A stretch of DNA of 64,000 nt from Penium margaritaceum (lineage: Eukaryota > Streptophyta > Zygnematophyceae > Desmidiales > Peniaceae): positions 63,108 to 127,107 of the forward strand of contig SZWC01003624.1 in assembly GCA_023375785.1 (NCBI GenBank), read 5' to 3'. A model generated the notes under the pieces. It searched no databases. It had not been told where the DNA came from and saw only the letters and a list, made by a program, of their open reading frames with translations. Positions 44,110 to 54,540 of this stretch are shown in pieces (position 1 is the first letter of the stretch; the number at the start of each line of letters is the position of its first letter). The translations under genes were made by a program, and so were the position numbers.

Positions 44110-44809
44110 TGTTGGCCTGAGGGTGAGTGTGCACCCTGGAGGATCCCTAGCAATAGCTGGTTCACACCACCAACTGTTTTTGGAGAGACTGAAACTGTGG
44201 AGGCGACTAGTTCCAAGGATGGCAGAAAACTGGTCAGAGATTGAGGCAATAGTTTTGGCCTCAATTGACTGGGAATGAACTCTTTTTCAAGGATCACAAG
44301 CAGTGGAATTTTATAGCCACTGATCTAAGCTTTCCAGAACACCAAAGCATGCCATATTTGAAGCTTCCTGACAGATTCTATGGCTTCTAGAGTGTCTATT
44401 GGTAGGCTGTCCTTTTTCCCACCTAGGAAGGCATCCCTTCCCTCCTCTAGAAGCTTCTGCCCTTCCTAGATTCCTCAGCTTGCTTCTAGTTGGAGAGAAG
44501 GTATCCAGAAGACCAAGACACCTCTAGATGCCTTGTAGGACAAGTCACCCCTTCTAGAAGGTGTGCCACCTTCCTGGACCCTCACCTGGCCTTCTAGAAA
44601 CTTAAGGAGGAATAATAGAGTTTGAGCTAGCCTCCTGGCATCTATTTTCCACCTCCCTTGAGGCAGGGCAGAATTTCATCTTGTGGGACTTGAACCCGGG
44701 CCCCTGCCTCAAGAGGTGGACACCATTAACCACTAAGCCACCTTGGATTGTCTTTTTGCTGTTCCTTTTCGGAGTCACTCCTGCCATGGTGAGGAGCATC
44801 ACTCCAACA
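44110..44809 (-). repeat. C1 5' LTR
   Basis: 700 bp, with TGTTGG...CCAACA ends. The tRNA-like block (plus 44682-44745) has B box GGTTCAAGTCC (44686-44696) and A box TGGCTTAGTGG (44730-44740), both exact to consensus on the minus strand with canonical 44-base spacing. Confidence 0.95.
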
Positions 44810-45412
44810 TTGAAAACGGGTGCCGACATGGGAGGCCGCCAACCGCTCTTGGTATTACAACCAATATAACATATCACCCTCAAAGTAGGGATCCACACTT
44901 TAGGTTTGTTCGGTTTGCTACCTCACAAAGTCCGCATGAAGGTTTTTAGTGTCCACCCTTGGTTAGATACTATGTGAGGAGTCTCAAAGGAAAGAATTGT
45001 AAATCAATGCACACATGGTATTGGCTTTTATATTCTAGAGCTTTGCTAATGCTTCGCAGGAGTCAACCTCAACCTATAGTCCTACTTGGCGTGTCATAAG
45101 ACCGCCAAGTGTGATCCTCAATGCAAGCTCTAGTAAGCTTCCTAGAAGCTTCCTGTCCCATTTTGGGCCACAAAGAAAACTTCGGCCGTCGTAGAGCTTG
45201 AACCCGTGACCCATGAGCTCTGGTGCCTGTTCCAACTAGGACACAAAGGTGTGTTTCCTTTGATAATCTCCAAGGGACATACCCATTGTGGGCAGTGCAC
45301 TCCTCGCCTATCTTAGAACAGACCAAGCAGCATACTCCATAGAGCATTGCATGCCTTGTCTCTACGTGCTTCCAGCTAGCTAGCCAGTAGACAAGGTGCA
45401 CATCATTCAACA
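44810..45412 (-). repeat. B2 5' LTR, main part
   Basis: Minus strand, starting TGTTGAATGATGTGC at 45412. The tRNA-like block is at plus 45190-45250: A box TGTCCTAGTTGG (45232-45243), B box GGTTCAAGCTC (45194-45204). Confidence 0.9.
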
Positions 45413-45656
45413 AAGGTGACGTTGAAGTGGAAGTTGTGGTGGGCGGTAGAAAGGAGCTGTGCGTAGTTCATGACGTGTAGGACGTCCCTGGCCTGGCTAG
45501 CATTTTGAGTGACAGTTCTCTTATGGATAATGGGTATGAGGTGCTCTTCCTCATAAAAGGTGTAGTTGGTGCGTAATGACTGCGATGGCGAGGTTGTACT
45601 AGAGGCAAAGCACAAGGGCGTTCTCTTCATCTTGAAGGCCAAGGTCATCCCCACGG
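45413..45656 (+). pseudogene. A2 post-protease segment, resumed
   Basis: After the right AAGGT copy, the A2 sequence continues as VEVEVVVGGRKE, VPGLASI, NGYEVLFL, equivalent to A1 12236-12470, with stops. It is cut at 45656 by the solo LTR C2. Confidence 0.85.
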
Positions 45657-46356
45657 TGTTGGAGTAATGCTCCTCACCATGGCAGGAGTGACTCCAAAAA
45701 GGAACACCAAAAAAACAAGCCAAGGTGGCTTAGTGGTTAATGGTGTCCACCTATAGAGGCAGGGGCCCGGGTTCAAGTCCTACAAGATGAGATTCTGCCC
45801 TGCCTCAAGGGAGGTGGAAAATAGATGCCAGGAAGCTAGCTCAACCTCTAGAGTTCCTGTTTAAGTTTCTAAAAGGCCACGAGAGGGTCCAGGAAGGTGG
45901 CACACCTTCTAGAAGGGGTGACTTGTCTTACAAGGCATCTAGAAGTGTCTAAGTCTTCTGGACACCTTCCCTCCTACTAGAAGCAAGCTGAGGAATCTAG
46001 GAAGGGGCAGAAGCTTCTAGAGGAAAGAAGGGATGCCTTCCTAGGTGGGAAAAGGACAGCCTACCAAGGGTCACTCTAGAAGCCATAAAATCTGCTAGGA
46101 AGCTCCAAATCTGGCATGTTTTGGTGTTCTGGAAAGCTTAGATCAGTGGCTATAAAATTCCACTTCTTGTGAGCCTTAAAAAATTGTTCATTCCCAGCCA
46201 ATTGAGGCCAAAACTATTGCCTCAATCTCTGACCAGTTTTCTGCCATCCTTGGAACCAGTTGCCTCCACAGTTTCAGTCTCTCCAAAAACAGTTGGTGGT
46301 GTGAACCAGCCACTGCTAGGGACCCTCCAGGGTGCACACTCACCCTCAGGCCAACA
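45657..46356 (+). repeat. Solo LTR C2 (family C) with perfect TSD
   Basis: 700 bp, TGTTGGAGTAATG to CAGGCCAACA, flanked by exact CACGG duplications (45652-45656 and 46357-46361). It matches the C1 LTRs. It contains a tRNA-like block at 45718-45790 and TATAAAA at 46151-46157. A solo LTR is the usual product of LTR-LTR recombination. Confidence 0.95.
45718..45790 (+). other. tRNA-like block in C2 LTR
   Basis: A box TGGCTTAGTGG (45726-45736) and B box GGTTCAAGTCC (45770-45780) are both exact to the Pol III consensus with tRNA-like 44-base spacing. CCACCTATAGAGG between them resembles an anticodon arm. The acceptor stem does not pair. It lies about 70 bases into the LTR, in the sense of the element. 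Confidence 0.85.
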
Positions 46357-47480
46357 CACGGCATCAGGTATAGCAGACTCGCAGGAGTGCATTGTCAACA
46401 TGGCCAAGGAAGGAAGCGCTGATCTAGAGCTCTTGCACAAATGGTTGGGGGATTCGGTGTCCGCAACCATTAAGGAGATGGCGAAGCGCACAATGGCGTG
46501 TGGACTCATTATCAACGGTACAGCAGACGTGGCAACTGATGTAGCGACGAATAAAAAGTATGAGCCTTGCCTTTAGGGCAAGGTGCAGTGCAAGCCATTG
46601 AACGAGAATGCGGCTCGCGCAAAGGACCTGCTAGAGGTTGTGCACAGCAATGTGTGCGGACCATTCAAAATGCCGTCAAAATGTGGCTTGAGATACTTTA
46701 TCACCTTCATTGATGAGTGCAACAGGAAGCACTTCATGTACTTCATGATGCGGAAAGGTGAGGTCCTCGACCGGCTGAAGGAGGACGTTACAGTGGTGGA
46801 GAGGCAGACTGGCCGAAAGGTCAGAGTGCTGCGTAGCGACAATGGCGAAAAGTATGTAGGCTGTAGCGGGTGGATGACGCAGAGGGTGTCAACTAGGAAC
46901 CCACTCTAGTGTACTCTCCACAATCCAACGGACGGGCGGAGCGGGCCAACCAGATGCTATTAAACATGGTTTAAACCATGCTTGTGGATGTAGGGTTACC
47001 GCAAGGTTTCTAGGCGCAGGTTGTGCGTACAGCGAGCTATACCATCAACCTCACCCCAACAGCAGTGCTAAAGGGTGAGGGCGGCCAGAAGACATCACAA
47101 AAGGTTTGGATTGGGCGCAAGCCAAACTTGGCACACCTGAAGGTGTTTGGGTGCAAGGCGTACACAATGGTGCAAGCAACATAGTGATGCGAAAGCAAGC
47201 TAGAACCACGGGCAAAGCACTGCTTGTTCCTGTGCTACAAGAGCGTGTCTTAGAATTATCAGCTTTGGAATCCACGCACGCAAGAAATCACCCACAGCCA
47301 TGACTTTGAGTTTGACGAGGAGGAGGCACTACTAGTGCCAAAGTGCGCACTCCCAGCAGAGTTTGCGTCAGGTATCAGAGGAAAATCCTTCGGTCATATT
47401 GCTCGTTTGGTTAACGTATTGCCGAAGCGCGATAGACCCTCAAGGAGCCATCTGGTTGATGTCTCAGTGGAGTAAGGGGA
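46357..47480 (+). pseudogene. A2 integrase remnant
   Basis: It continues with HKWLGDSVSATIKEMAKR...KKYEPCL (zinc domain) and LLEVVHSNVCGPF. YFITFIDECNRK and LRSDNGEKYVG follow, but the first core Asp motif is altered to HSN. After a stop near 46907 the rest is readable only with frame changes. Confidence 0.85.
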
Positions 47481-47490
47481 GTTAGAAGGA

Positions 47491-48568
47491 TTGCAGCTGA
47501 GTGACGAGGCGCCACCAAAACTGTCGCATCACAAGAGGAAGCAGCAGAGAGCAGGGAAACGCTTCGACGCAGGCCCTAGCCGATGGATTGGCATGACACG
47601 GTGCATGCTGGCTGCATCAACAGAGCCAACTACCATGCAAGAGGCGCTTTTGCAGGCCAAGAGGGAGCAATGGGATACCGCCATCAAGTCAAAGGTGGCA
47701 TCCATTGCTCAAAACAACACGTGGGAGCTGGTTGATAGGCCAAAAGATGCCAGGGTCATCGACTCAAAGTAGGTCTTCAAGACCAACTTCACAAAAGGTG
47801 TGGTGGAAAGCACAAGGCGTGACTAGTGGCAAAGGGGTACGCACAACATAAGGGCGAGCACTACGATGAGACATTTGCTCTCATCGCCAAGTGCAGAAGC
47901 ATCCAAGTGGTCCTTGATGTGGCAGCTGTGAAGGACATGGAGCTCCACTAGATGGAAGTGAAAATGGCCTTCCTCAATGGCATCATCGACAAAGAGACAT
48001 ACATGGAGGTGCTGGACTTACGTCGCTTGCACACCTTTGCCCAAGGAGGGTAAGGTGTGCAAGCTGCGCAAGTCCTTGTACTAGCTAAATAATCACCTTG
48101 ATTCTGGTACCAACAGATGGACAGCTTCATGGTAAAACTCGGCTTCAAGCGCTATGAGGTAGATAACAGCATGTACGTACGGCACAGCAAGAAGCTCCAT
48201 CACATCGTTGCATTTCATGTGGATGATGTGATCATGTGTTCCTCCGACTTGCCGAGCCTACAGCAGCTGAAAGAGCAGCTGAGTAGCAGGTTCCATATGT
48301 CAAACATAGGGGAAGCTGGAGCTCTACCTCAAGATGAGCATCACGTGGAACCAGAGGGTGCTCACACTTGAGCTGGGAGAGGCCAAATACGTGGCTGAGG
48401 TGCTGAAGTGGTACGGCATGGAGGAGTGCAAACCAATCGGCAGTCCTACCACTACCAATATGCACTGAGTATGGCAATTGCACTGCAAACAAAAGAAGAC
48501 TGGAAGGACAGTGCAGGGGTGCCCTATCAATTGACGGTGGGCCAATTCGACAGGTATGTGGCAGAGTA
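47491..48568 (+). pseudogene. A2 RT remnant, 3' truncated
   Basis: RWIGMTRCMLAASTEPTTMQEAL and NNTWELVDRPKDARVI match A1. Stops occur near 47770, 47823 and 47950. The palm motif reads FHVDDVIMCSSD (HVDD). Near 48540 part of the connection is deleted, and A family sequence stops near 48568 with H sequence beyond, so most of RNase H and the 3' LTR are missing. Confidence 0.82.
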
Positions 48569-49188
48569 ACCTACAAAACCAGTGCCTACATTACTGTGAT
48601 GTCTTTGCAGTCTCCACTGCTGTGTCCTCTTCCTCTGTCTCCACCTCCTCATCCTCCTCCGGCACCACCTCATCCTCGGTTTGTGGTTCTCATGCCACCA
48701 TTGGTGCAGACCAAGGTCGTGGGGGTGGGGGTCGTGGTGGTGGTGTTGGCCATGGTGGGAATCATGGGGGCAGAGTTCAGGGCAATTCTTCTTCTACCTC
48801 CAACTCCCTGATTACCAATTGTTGGAACTGAGACCAGACTATCCATTCTGCCCTCAAGTGTCCTCACCCACCAGATGATTCCCGCTTGCCCACTACCATA
48901 CGTGCACGGTGGGCACAGACTACCACAGCATCCGGCCTATCTACCAGCTCCTCATCTCCATCTTCCGCAGGATCTGCCAGTGCGACATCTCCCTCTGGCT
49001 TCTCATAAGCCTCTACCACTTCCCATTGGCTTCACCATGTCGCTGCCCAGTCTTTTGGCACTTTTGGGCCTCGCTAGCATCCTCCCCCTAGTCAAGCTTC
49101 GTACAACATGCCGCCATCTGCCTACTATGCACCTCTCTCCTGGCTACGTCTGTCAGGATGGAATCCACGTGGATGTGGTCCCGACGTT
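48569..49188 (+). pseudogene. Gag C-terminal remnant of H
   Basis: A Ser-rich stretch is followed by a GGGGRGGGVGHGGNHGG tract and a knuckle-like NCWN*...LKCPHPPDD with a stop where Gly is expected. Ser/Pro-rich sequence continues to the A3 insertion. The order matches the gag end of other copia elements. Confidence 0.65.
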
Positions 49189-50125
49189 GGTTTGATAGAC
49201 TCTATTGGTTCACGTCTACTGGTTTTGGGCGAATCTGAGACTGAGTGTGAGCTTTCTGGTCGCCTCACGCTATGTGAGTAGGAATTAAGAGAATGTCAGT
49301 TTGCGAAGGGAATAACGTTGTTTTGCGTTAGTTTTTAAACATGGAAATAATCAAAACATTTATAGGGCTAGTCATGAGCTCTCCAACACACCAAACCGTG
49401 CGCAATTCGGTCAAGCGTAGCCCAAGTTATGCTTGTCGAAGCGCAGGTCTCACCCACCACAGAAGCCTGACGCCGCCACTCGCCGTGGCGCCTTCGTTCA
49501 CGTGCGAAGCGCCTTTCCCAAGGCGCATATCCCATTGCACATGGTTTGGGGGTCCCCTGCACTGTTTCCATGCACCCTACCCACTTTTGGGTCATGTTTG
49601 GTGAAGGGGTGTGACAAGGTTCGAAACCTGTCCGTGGACCTGCAGTCAGAATTTTGACCAAGTCCCCGAGTAACAAAACGTACTTCTGAGTTTCGGACGT
49701 CGAGCCAGGATTTTGGCTGTCCCTCAGTAACAACCTGCACTACTGGATCCGGTGGATGATCCACCTGATCAGGCGGATCATCCACCGGACGCCTCGGCAG
49801 GCCTATCGGAGCAATTTCTCCAGATGGTATTTTGTTACTCGGTCCGGTCGATTATCAACCGGATTTCGAGTCGCAGCCGGCTCCCAGAGCCGCTGCGCAT
49901 ACCCCAACTTTGGAAGGCCATATCTCCCTTGATACTTGTCCGATTCCGGTGAAACAACTTCCACCGGATTCAGCGACTTTTCAACTTCACGGGAAAATCC
50001 TCTATTTTAGGATCCAAGTAAACCTTGAGTCGCCAGATCCGCCGGCGCGGAGTTTCCACTTTCTGGCGGCTCGTCATCGCCTCACGGCGCCGCACTTGGG
50101 CATGCGGAGGGGCAATTTTTCAACA
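49189..50125 (-). repeat. Solo LTR A3 (family A, minus)
   Basis: On the minus strand it starts TGTTGAAAAATTGCCCC and is related to the A1 LTRs along its length. Flanks ACGTT (49184-49188) and ACGTC (50126-50130) are a target duplication with one mismatch. It is opposite in orientation to A2, so it is a separate insertion and not A2's missing LTR. Confidence 0.8.
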
Positions 50126-50130
50126 ACGTC

Positions 50131-51480
50131 ATGGTGATCTCTCATGTGGTGACTACTACAACAATGGCCACCACGATGATCTCCATGCCACCTGAGTGCA
50201 GCCTGGAGAAGACCCTCACTGACCTCCTTTGTCTTCATGACAAGGGAGGTGAGAGTGTTCTTGGGGCCGCATCTCTCAATGCATTTCAGGCTGATTCTCA
50301 GGGGTGTCGCAGGGAACATTGCCTGTTGATGTCCCTTTGTTTCATCTTGCTTCCACATTGTCTTACCATGTTTGGCCAGTCTCCCTCTCCTGTCTTTGGT
50401 ACTATAACTGTCTCTCTTGTTCTGTCGTCGGCTCATTCCTCCTCTTGTTTCTGGCTCATCGACTCTGGTGCCACTCATCACATAACGTTTTGTCATTCTA
50501 AAATTGTCTTCCTTAGTCCTTTTGGTTCTGTCCACTTTATCTGTACTACCCTAGGCCAGTAACTACCTGTCCATGGTGTTGGTGTCTTGGGTTTTGTTGG
50601 ACCCGGAGGAGACTCATTCTTGCTACATGTGTTCTATGTGCCTGACCTTGAGGTCAGCCTGCTGTCTGTGACCACCCTTGATGACTAGGGCATGGACTTC
50701 ATGTCCAGCCTAGGTGTTGGCACTGTCCTGTTACATTCCTCCGGCCGTGTCATGCCCTGTGGTCTTTGTTGCGATCATCTGTTTTGTGTTCCACTTTATC
50801 TCCGTTCTTCTTCCACTGCTTATACTTCTATCCATGTTTTGCGGTTGTCGTCTCCAGAGAACACACACCTTCTGCATCATTGTCTTTGTCACATTCATAC
50901 CACCGCCATCAATAGCCTGCTATGCATGAGCCCTCCACATGGTCTTGATCCTGCTTCCTTCACACCCTCTTGCACGTCCGATTGCCTTGACTGTGCTCAA
51001 GGCAAGTTGCATCGCTCTCATTTATCCTCCTCTCACCATGTCATCTCTCATCCTCTTGAACTTTTTCATGCTGATGGCATGGGTCCGCTTCCTCATTACT
51101 TTCTTGGTCGCCTTGGCTGCTATGTTATGTGTGTGACCGGTGACTTCTCTTGTTTTTGCAACATCTTTGCACTGCGTCACAAGATTGATGTCACTGATGT
51201 GCTTGATTGGCTTCCTCAAGCGGAAGGTGCACGCCATCGTCAGCTGCATGTATTTTTTTTTCACTGTGATGGTGAATACTTTGATATCATGTCGCGCTTT
51301 CTAACATCCTTTGGGGTGTTTATGGTCTTGTGCTCCCTACACACCCCAGCATAATGGTGTTTCTGAACATTGGAACCGTACCATTGCTGATGGTGTTGGC
51401 TCTCTTTTTGCTGAGTTTGACCCTCCTCTTCTCTTTGCCTTTGAGGCCATGTCATGCATGATCTGATTTGGAACCGCATT
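50131..51480 (+). pseudogene. H protease-integrase remnant
   Basis: The protease site is intact at about 50457-50490 (LIDSGATHHIT). LHVFYVPDLEVSLLSVTTL follows near 50620. The frame 50692-51354 carries the pre-integrase zinc region (HHCLCHIHTTAINSL...CLDCAQGKLHRS) and core (LELFHADGMG, FFHCDGEYFD). QHNGVSEHWNRTIADG (the Glu motif) follows after a frameshift near 51345. Several stops are present. Confidence 0.82.
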
Positions 51481-52207
51481 CCCCATGGATCTCACATTTG
51501 TAACATTACGTGCTACAAGAGCTGGACTAGTCCTTGTCCTCATCTTCACTTGGCTTACATCTGGAGGTGTGTTGTTGTGGTCTGGCTTCTAGATGACATG
51601 CATGATTGCAAGTTGTCCAGTCGGGTTGTCTCTGTATCTTTCTTGGCATTTCTGCTCAGTCCAAAGCCTGGCGTTTTAGGATCCATGTCATTGTTGTGTC
51701 ATTGAGTCTCGTGATGCGCTCTTTATTGATTCTGTCTTTGATCTTGGTCGTTTTGCCACGGGGGCAAAATGAGGCAAGGGTGTCACTACTGACACCCTTG
51801 CCCCGTTTTCTTGTTTGGGGAGGGTGGGCGTCTCTCCTGAGTTTATTCCTATTGCCTCCTTGGATCATGGGAAAAGTGTTGATGGTTCCCTGCACACTCC
51901 GACAATGACGCAGCTCTCAACGCCTCCCCATTTTCTTCCTCCGATGGGGGCTCCGATGGTGCCTCTATTTCCTTGGTCCCATCCTCTCCAACTGGCTCTT
52001 TGTCCAGTCGTCCCTTTGTTGAGTGGTCCTCTCTTCCTACACCACCCACTGACCAGTCCCATGTGTCCTTGTTAGTCCCTTATTCTATCACTCTTCAGTC
52101 CCACGAGGCTCCCATCATCACCCAATCCATTCATTCCTGTCGTTCCATTCCCCAAGCCCTACAATCAGGGGGACCGGCTTTGTGCCTCTGCTTTCCATAG
52201 TGACGTT
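51481..52207 (+). pseudogene. H integrase C-terminus and linker
   Basis: The stretch occupies the integrase-RT linker position. Frames are short, Ser/Pro-rich and broken. No clear motif was recognised. Confidence 0.5.
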
Positions 52208-53065
52208 GTGCCGGGTGACCTAGATCTGCATGCATTAGGTCTTGTTACCAGTGCCTTGGATGGTCTTGGATTCAACATCATGCACCCTGGCACAGCTCCT
52301 CGCTACTCTCTCATCTTTGAGGAGTTCCACAGAGCCATTAATACCTCTGTGGTGGGCTATGTCGCTACCTATTTTGCTGCCAGTGACCTCTCCCTTATAG
52401 GCCCTGAGCCCTCTACCATGCATGAGGCCCAAAAAACCATGGACTTATCTCTCTGGGAGAAATCCATGAAGGAGGAGCTGGATGCTCTTCAAGAGCCTGG
52501 AATGTATGAGCAAGTAGACTTACTGGCTGTTGGCAAAGGTGTCTCAGCACAGTGGGTATTTTGTCACAAGTTGAAGCCCAATGGTGTTTTTGATTGTTAC
52601 AAGGAACATCTCACCACCAAGGGGTTCTTGCAAATCCGTGGAGTGGACTTTGATAAGACGTTTGCACCCGTTGGAAGCTACACCACTGTCCGTGCCCTCC
52701 TCAAACTAGTGGCATACCATGACTAGAAAGTCAAACAAATGGATGTGAACAATACCTTTTGTGCATGGCACCTTGGATGAGGAGATATACATGGTGCAGT
52801 TACCCAGTTACTAATGGAAGCAACTAGGTCTGGCAGCTTTCAGGCCATGTATGGACTGAAGCAATCCTCTTGCTGCTGGAATATGGAGATCACTGCTACT
52901 TTTGAGAGGTGTGGTTACAGCCGCAGTACGGTCGACCATACACTACTCATTGGTCATCAGTTTCCCCCTGTTGTTGTCGTCCTCGTCTACATTGATGACT
53001 TGCTCATTGCCTCTCCAAGACCCTCTGCTTTGCAGTCTGTTGATTCTCTTCTGCGGTCATTCTAA
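52208..53065 (+). pseudogene. H reverse transcriptase remnant
   Basis: MKEELDALQEPGMYEQVDL, SAQWVFCHKLKPNG and VDFDKTFAPVGSYTTVRALL are copia RT fingers. A TAG at 52723 and a frameshift follow. AMYGLKQSSCCWN and the intact palm motif YIDDLL (about 52988-53005) are in the 52814-53065 frame, ending in a stop at 53065. Confidence 0.85.
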
Positions 53066-53401
53066 AAACTGAAGGAACTTGACCCAGTTCGACTGTTCCT
53101 TGGCAGGAGCTCGGACGGGACCGTCCAAACCACACACTGCACATGCATCAAGCTGCCTACATCTGCAATCTTGGTAGAAGTCATTGCTCAAAATCACAGC
53201 ATCCACCACTCACCCATCAAGCACATCAACATTAAGCACCACTTCTTTAGTGAATGCAGTACTGCTGGTCTTGTAAAGGTTGTCTCAATGGACACACGTT
53301 CTCAGCGGGCTGATTTCCTCACCGCGGCACTCAGCTCTGGCTCGTTCAAGTTTGCTTTACATGTAGTTGGTCCAACATGTGCACCCTCTGCACCTGACTG
53401 A
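53066..53401 (+). pseudogene. H RNase H tail
   Basis: Most of RNase H is deleted. The last part (HHSPIKHINIKHHFFSECSTAGLVKV...RADFLTAAL) is readable to the stop at 53401, 120 bases before the LTR. Confidence 0.75.
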
Positions 53402-53511
53402 GTCTGAATATCGTTTCCCTCTAGCAGCTCTCCAGTGTAGATTTTTCTCTCTCCATGTGCAACGTGTGTTGTCTTCTGTAACATATGTGGTTCTTTGTCC
53501 ACAGGTCAGGG

Positions 53512-53521
53512 GGGGTGCTAG
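53512..53521 (+). promoter_or_regulatory. H polypurine tract (degenerate)
   Basis: CAGGGGGGGTGCTAG precedes the LTR start TGTTGGTG. It is G-rich but interrupted by a few pyrimidines. Confidence 0.5.
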
Positions 53522-53573
53522 TGTTGGTGTTCAAGTGTTAACTTACCAATACACTAATTACTGACCACAGGTC

Positions 53574-53654
<81 letters not shown>

Positions 53655-54540
53655 GNNNNNNNNNNNNNNNNNNNNNNNNNNNNNNNNNNNNNNNNNNNNN
53701 NNNNNNNNNNNNNNNNNNNNNNNNNNNNNNNNNNNNNNNNNNNNNNNNNNNNNNNNNNNNNNNNNNNNNNNNNNNNNNNNNNNNNNNNNNNNNNNNNNNN
53801 NNNNNNNNNNNNNNNNNNNNNNNNNNNNNNNNNNNNNNNNNNNNNNNNNNNNNNNNNNNNNNNNNNNNNNNNNNNNNNNNNNNNNNNNNNNNNNNNNNNN
53901 NNNNNNNNNNNNNNNNNNNNNNNNNNNNNNNNNNNNNNNNNNNNNNNNNNCGCGTGCGCGCGCGCATGTCTCTGCAGAGGAGTAGCTAAACATGGCTGCC
54001 ATGCAAACCAAATGGCACTCAAAAGCAATGGCACACTCACTTCTATGAAGTTCTTGCCGGCTCCACTCTTGTTGCCTCAGCCACTTGGATAGCGTAGGGA
54101 TCGTGTTAGTGGACCAGCCAGCAGCTCCTTGAAAACCTCTCATATGGAATACTGTTGGAGAAAGCTCACTTAGTGGAATGCCCACATACACTTTAGGGTG
54201 ATGTGGACTTCCTTGTATGCCTGGTTGGTTTTTTGGTTGCTTTAGGTTAGTTTCCGGGTGCTGATCCTGTTGGAGTCATGCTACCAGATTTTTTCCGGCA
54301 GCAGCCGCTCTCGGATCAATTCTGAAGAGGTCTGGCTCAACCCTCGGGGTGGCGATGGCCACACCTCGTGCGTGATGCACAAGACGGGGCTCGCTCACTG
54401 TGCTTAGGCCTTGCTTCACCTAAACACTCACTACTCATGTTTCACGTTTGTAGCAAAGCTTGCAATAAATTGATGGTGTCTCCCTCTCTCCCACTCTCTC
54501 AATCTCTTGTTCTCGTTCCCTTGCATAGTTCAACTAACTA
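53522..54540 (+). repeat. H 3' LTR with (CA)n and sequence gap
   Basis: It pairs with 20261-20968. The (CA)n tract (from about 53575) runs into a 295-N gap and emerges as CGCGTGCGCGCG, so its true length is unknown. Confidence 0.82.
53656..53950. other. Assembly gap (295 N)
   Basis: Unknown bases inside the (CA)n/(CG)n tract of the H 3' LTR. Confidence 0.99.

Larger units (their letters stand above)
36456..44809 (-). mobile_element. Copia element C1 (family C, minus), lacks RT
   Basis: On the minus strand: 5' LTR (44809-44110, 700 bp, TGTTGG...CCAACA), internal-tRNA primer site, gag (from 44041), integrase (to 41829), a short linker, PPT, and a 3' LTR (41563-40931 plus 36523-36456) split by the hAT transposon. 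RT and RNase H are absent: the linker runs within about 150 bases into the PPT. It is inserted in the 5' LTR of B2. Confidence 0.92.
25143..45412 (-). mobile_element. Copia element B2 (family B, minus), hosts B1 and C1
   Basis: On the minus strand, a 5' LTR (45412 down to 44810, then 36455-36425 after the C1 insertion) is followed by a primer site and gag-protease (35993-34490). Integrase (to 33758) is cut by B1, then a linker and RT/RNase H (27785-25811) and the 3' LTR (25749-25143) follow. The perfect AAGGT duplication outside both ends proves a single insertion. Its own sequence is only about 6 kb; the rest is later insertions. Confidence 0.93.
23690..48568 (+). mobile_element. Copia element A2 (family A), split by B2 and C2
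   Basis: It has a 5' LTR and primer site of family A, an internally deleted gag, and a protease region cut at 25142 by B2. The protease-integrase sequence resumes at 45413, is cut again by the solo LTR C2, and continues as integrase, RT and part of RNase H. It stops abruptly near 48568 without a 3' LTR, where H sequence resumes. Compared with A1 it carries many stops and many C-to-T and G-to-A type differences. Confidence 0.88.
20261..54540 (+). mobile_element. Old copia element H hosting A2 and A3
   Basis: An LTR at 20261-20968 with a primer site at 20969 is followed by gag-like sequence to 23689. After the A2 insertion, gag C-terminal sequence resumes near 48569. After the solo LTR A3, protease, integrase, RT and RNase H run from 50126 to 53401, ending in an LTR at 53522-54540. 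The two LTRs are clearly related but diverged. No target duplication was recognised because the left LTR is shared with G. Confidence 0.8.

Noticed and set aside
45718-45790. Functional tRNA gene
   Set aside because: A and B boxes are good, but acceptor and T stems do not pair and the block recurs inside LTRs, so it is tRNA-derived sequence.
49189-50125. 3' LTR of A2
   Set aside because: It is in the opposite orientation, has its own target duplication, and H sequence lies between it and A2.
53538-54191. 217-codon frame through the N gap
   Set aside because: Most residues are unknown and the rest translate a CA repeat.
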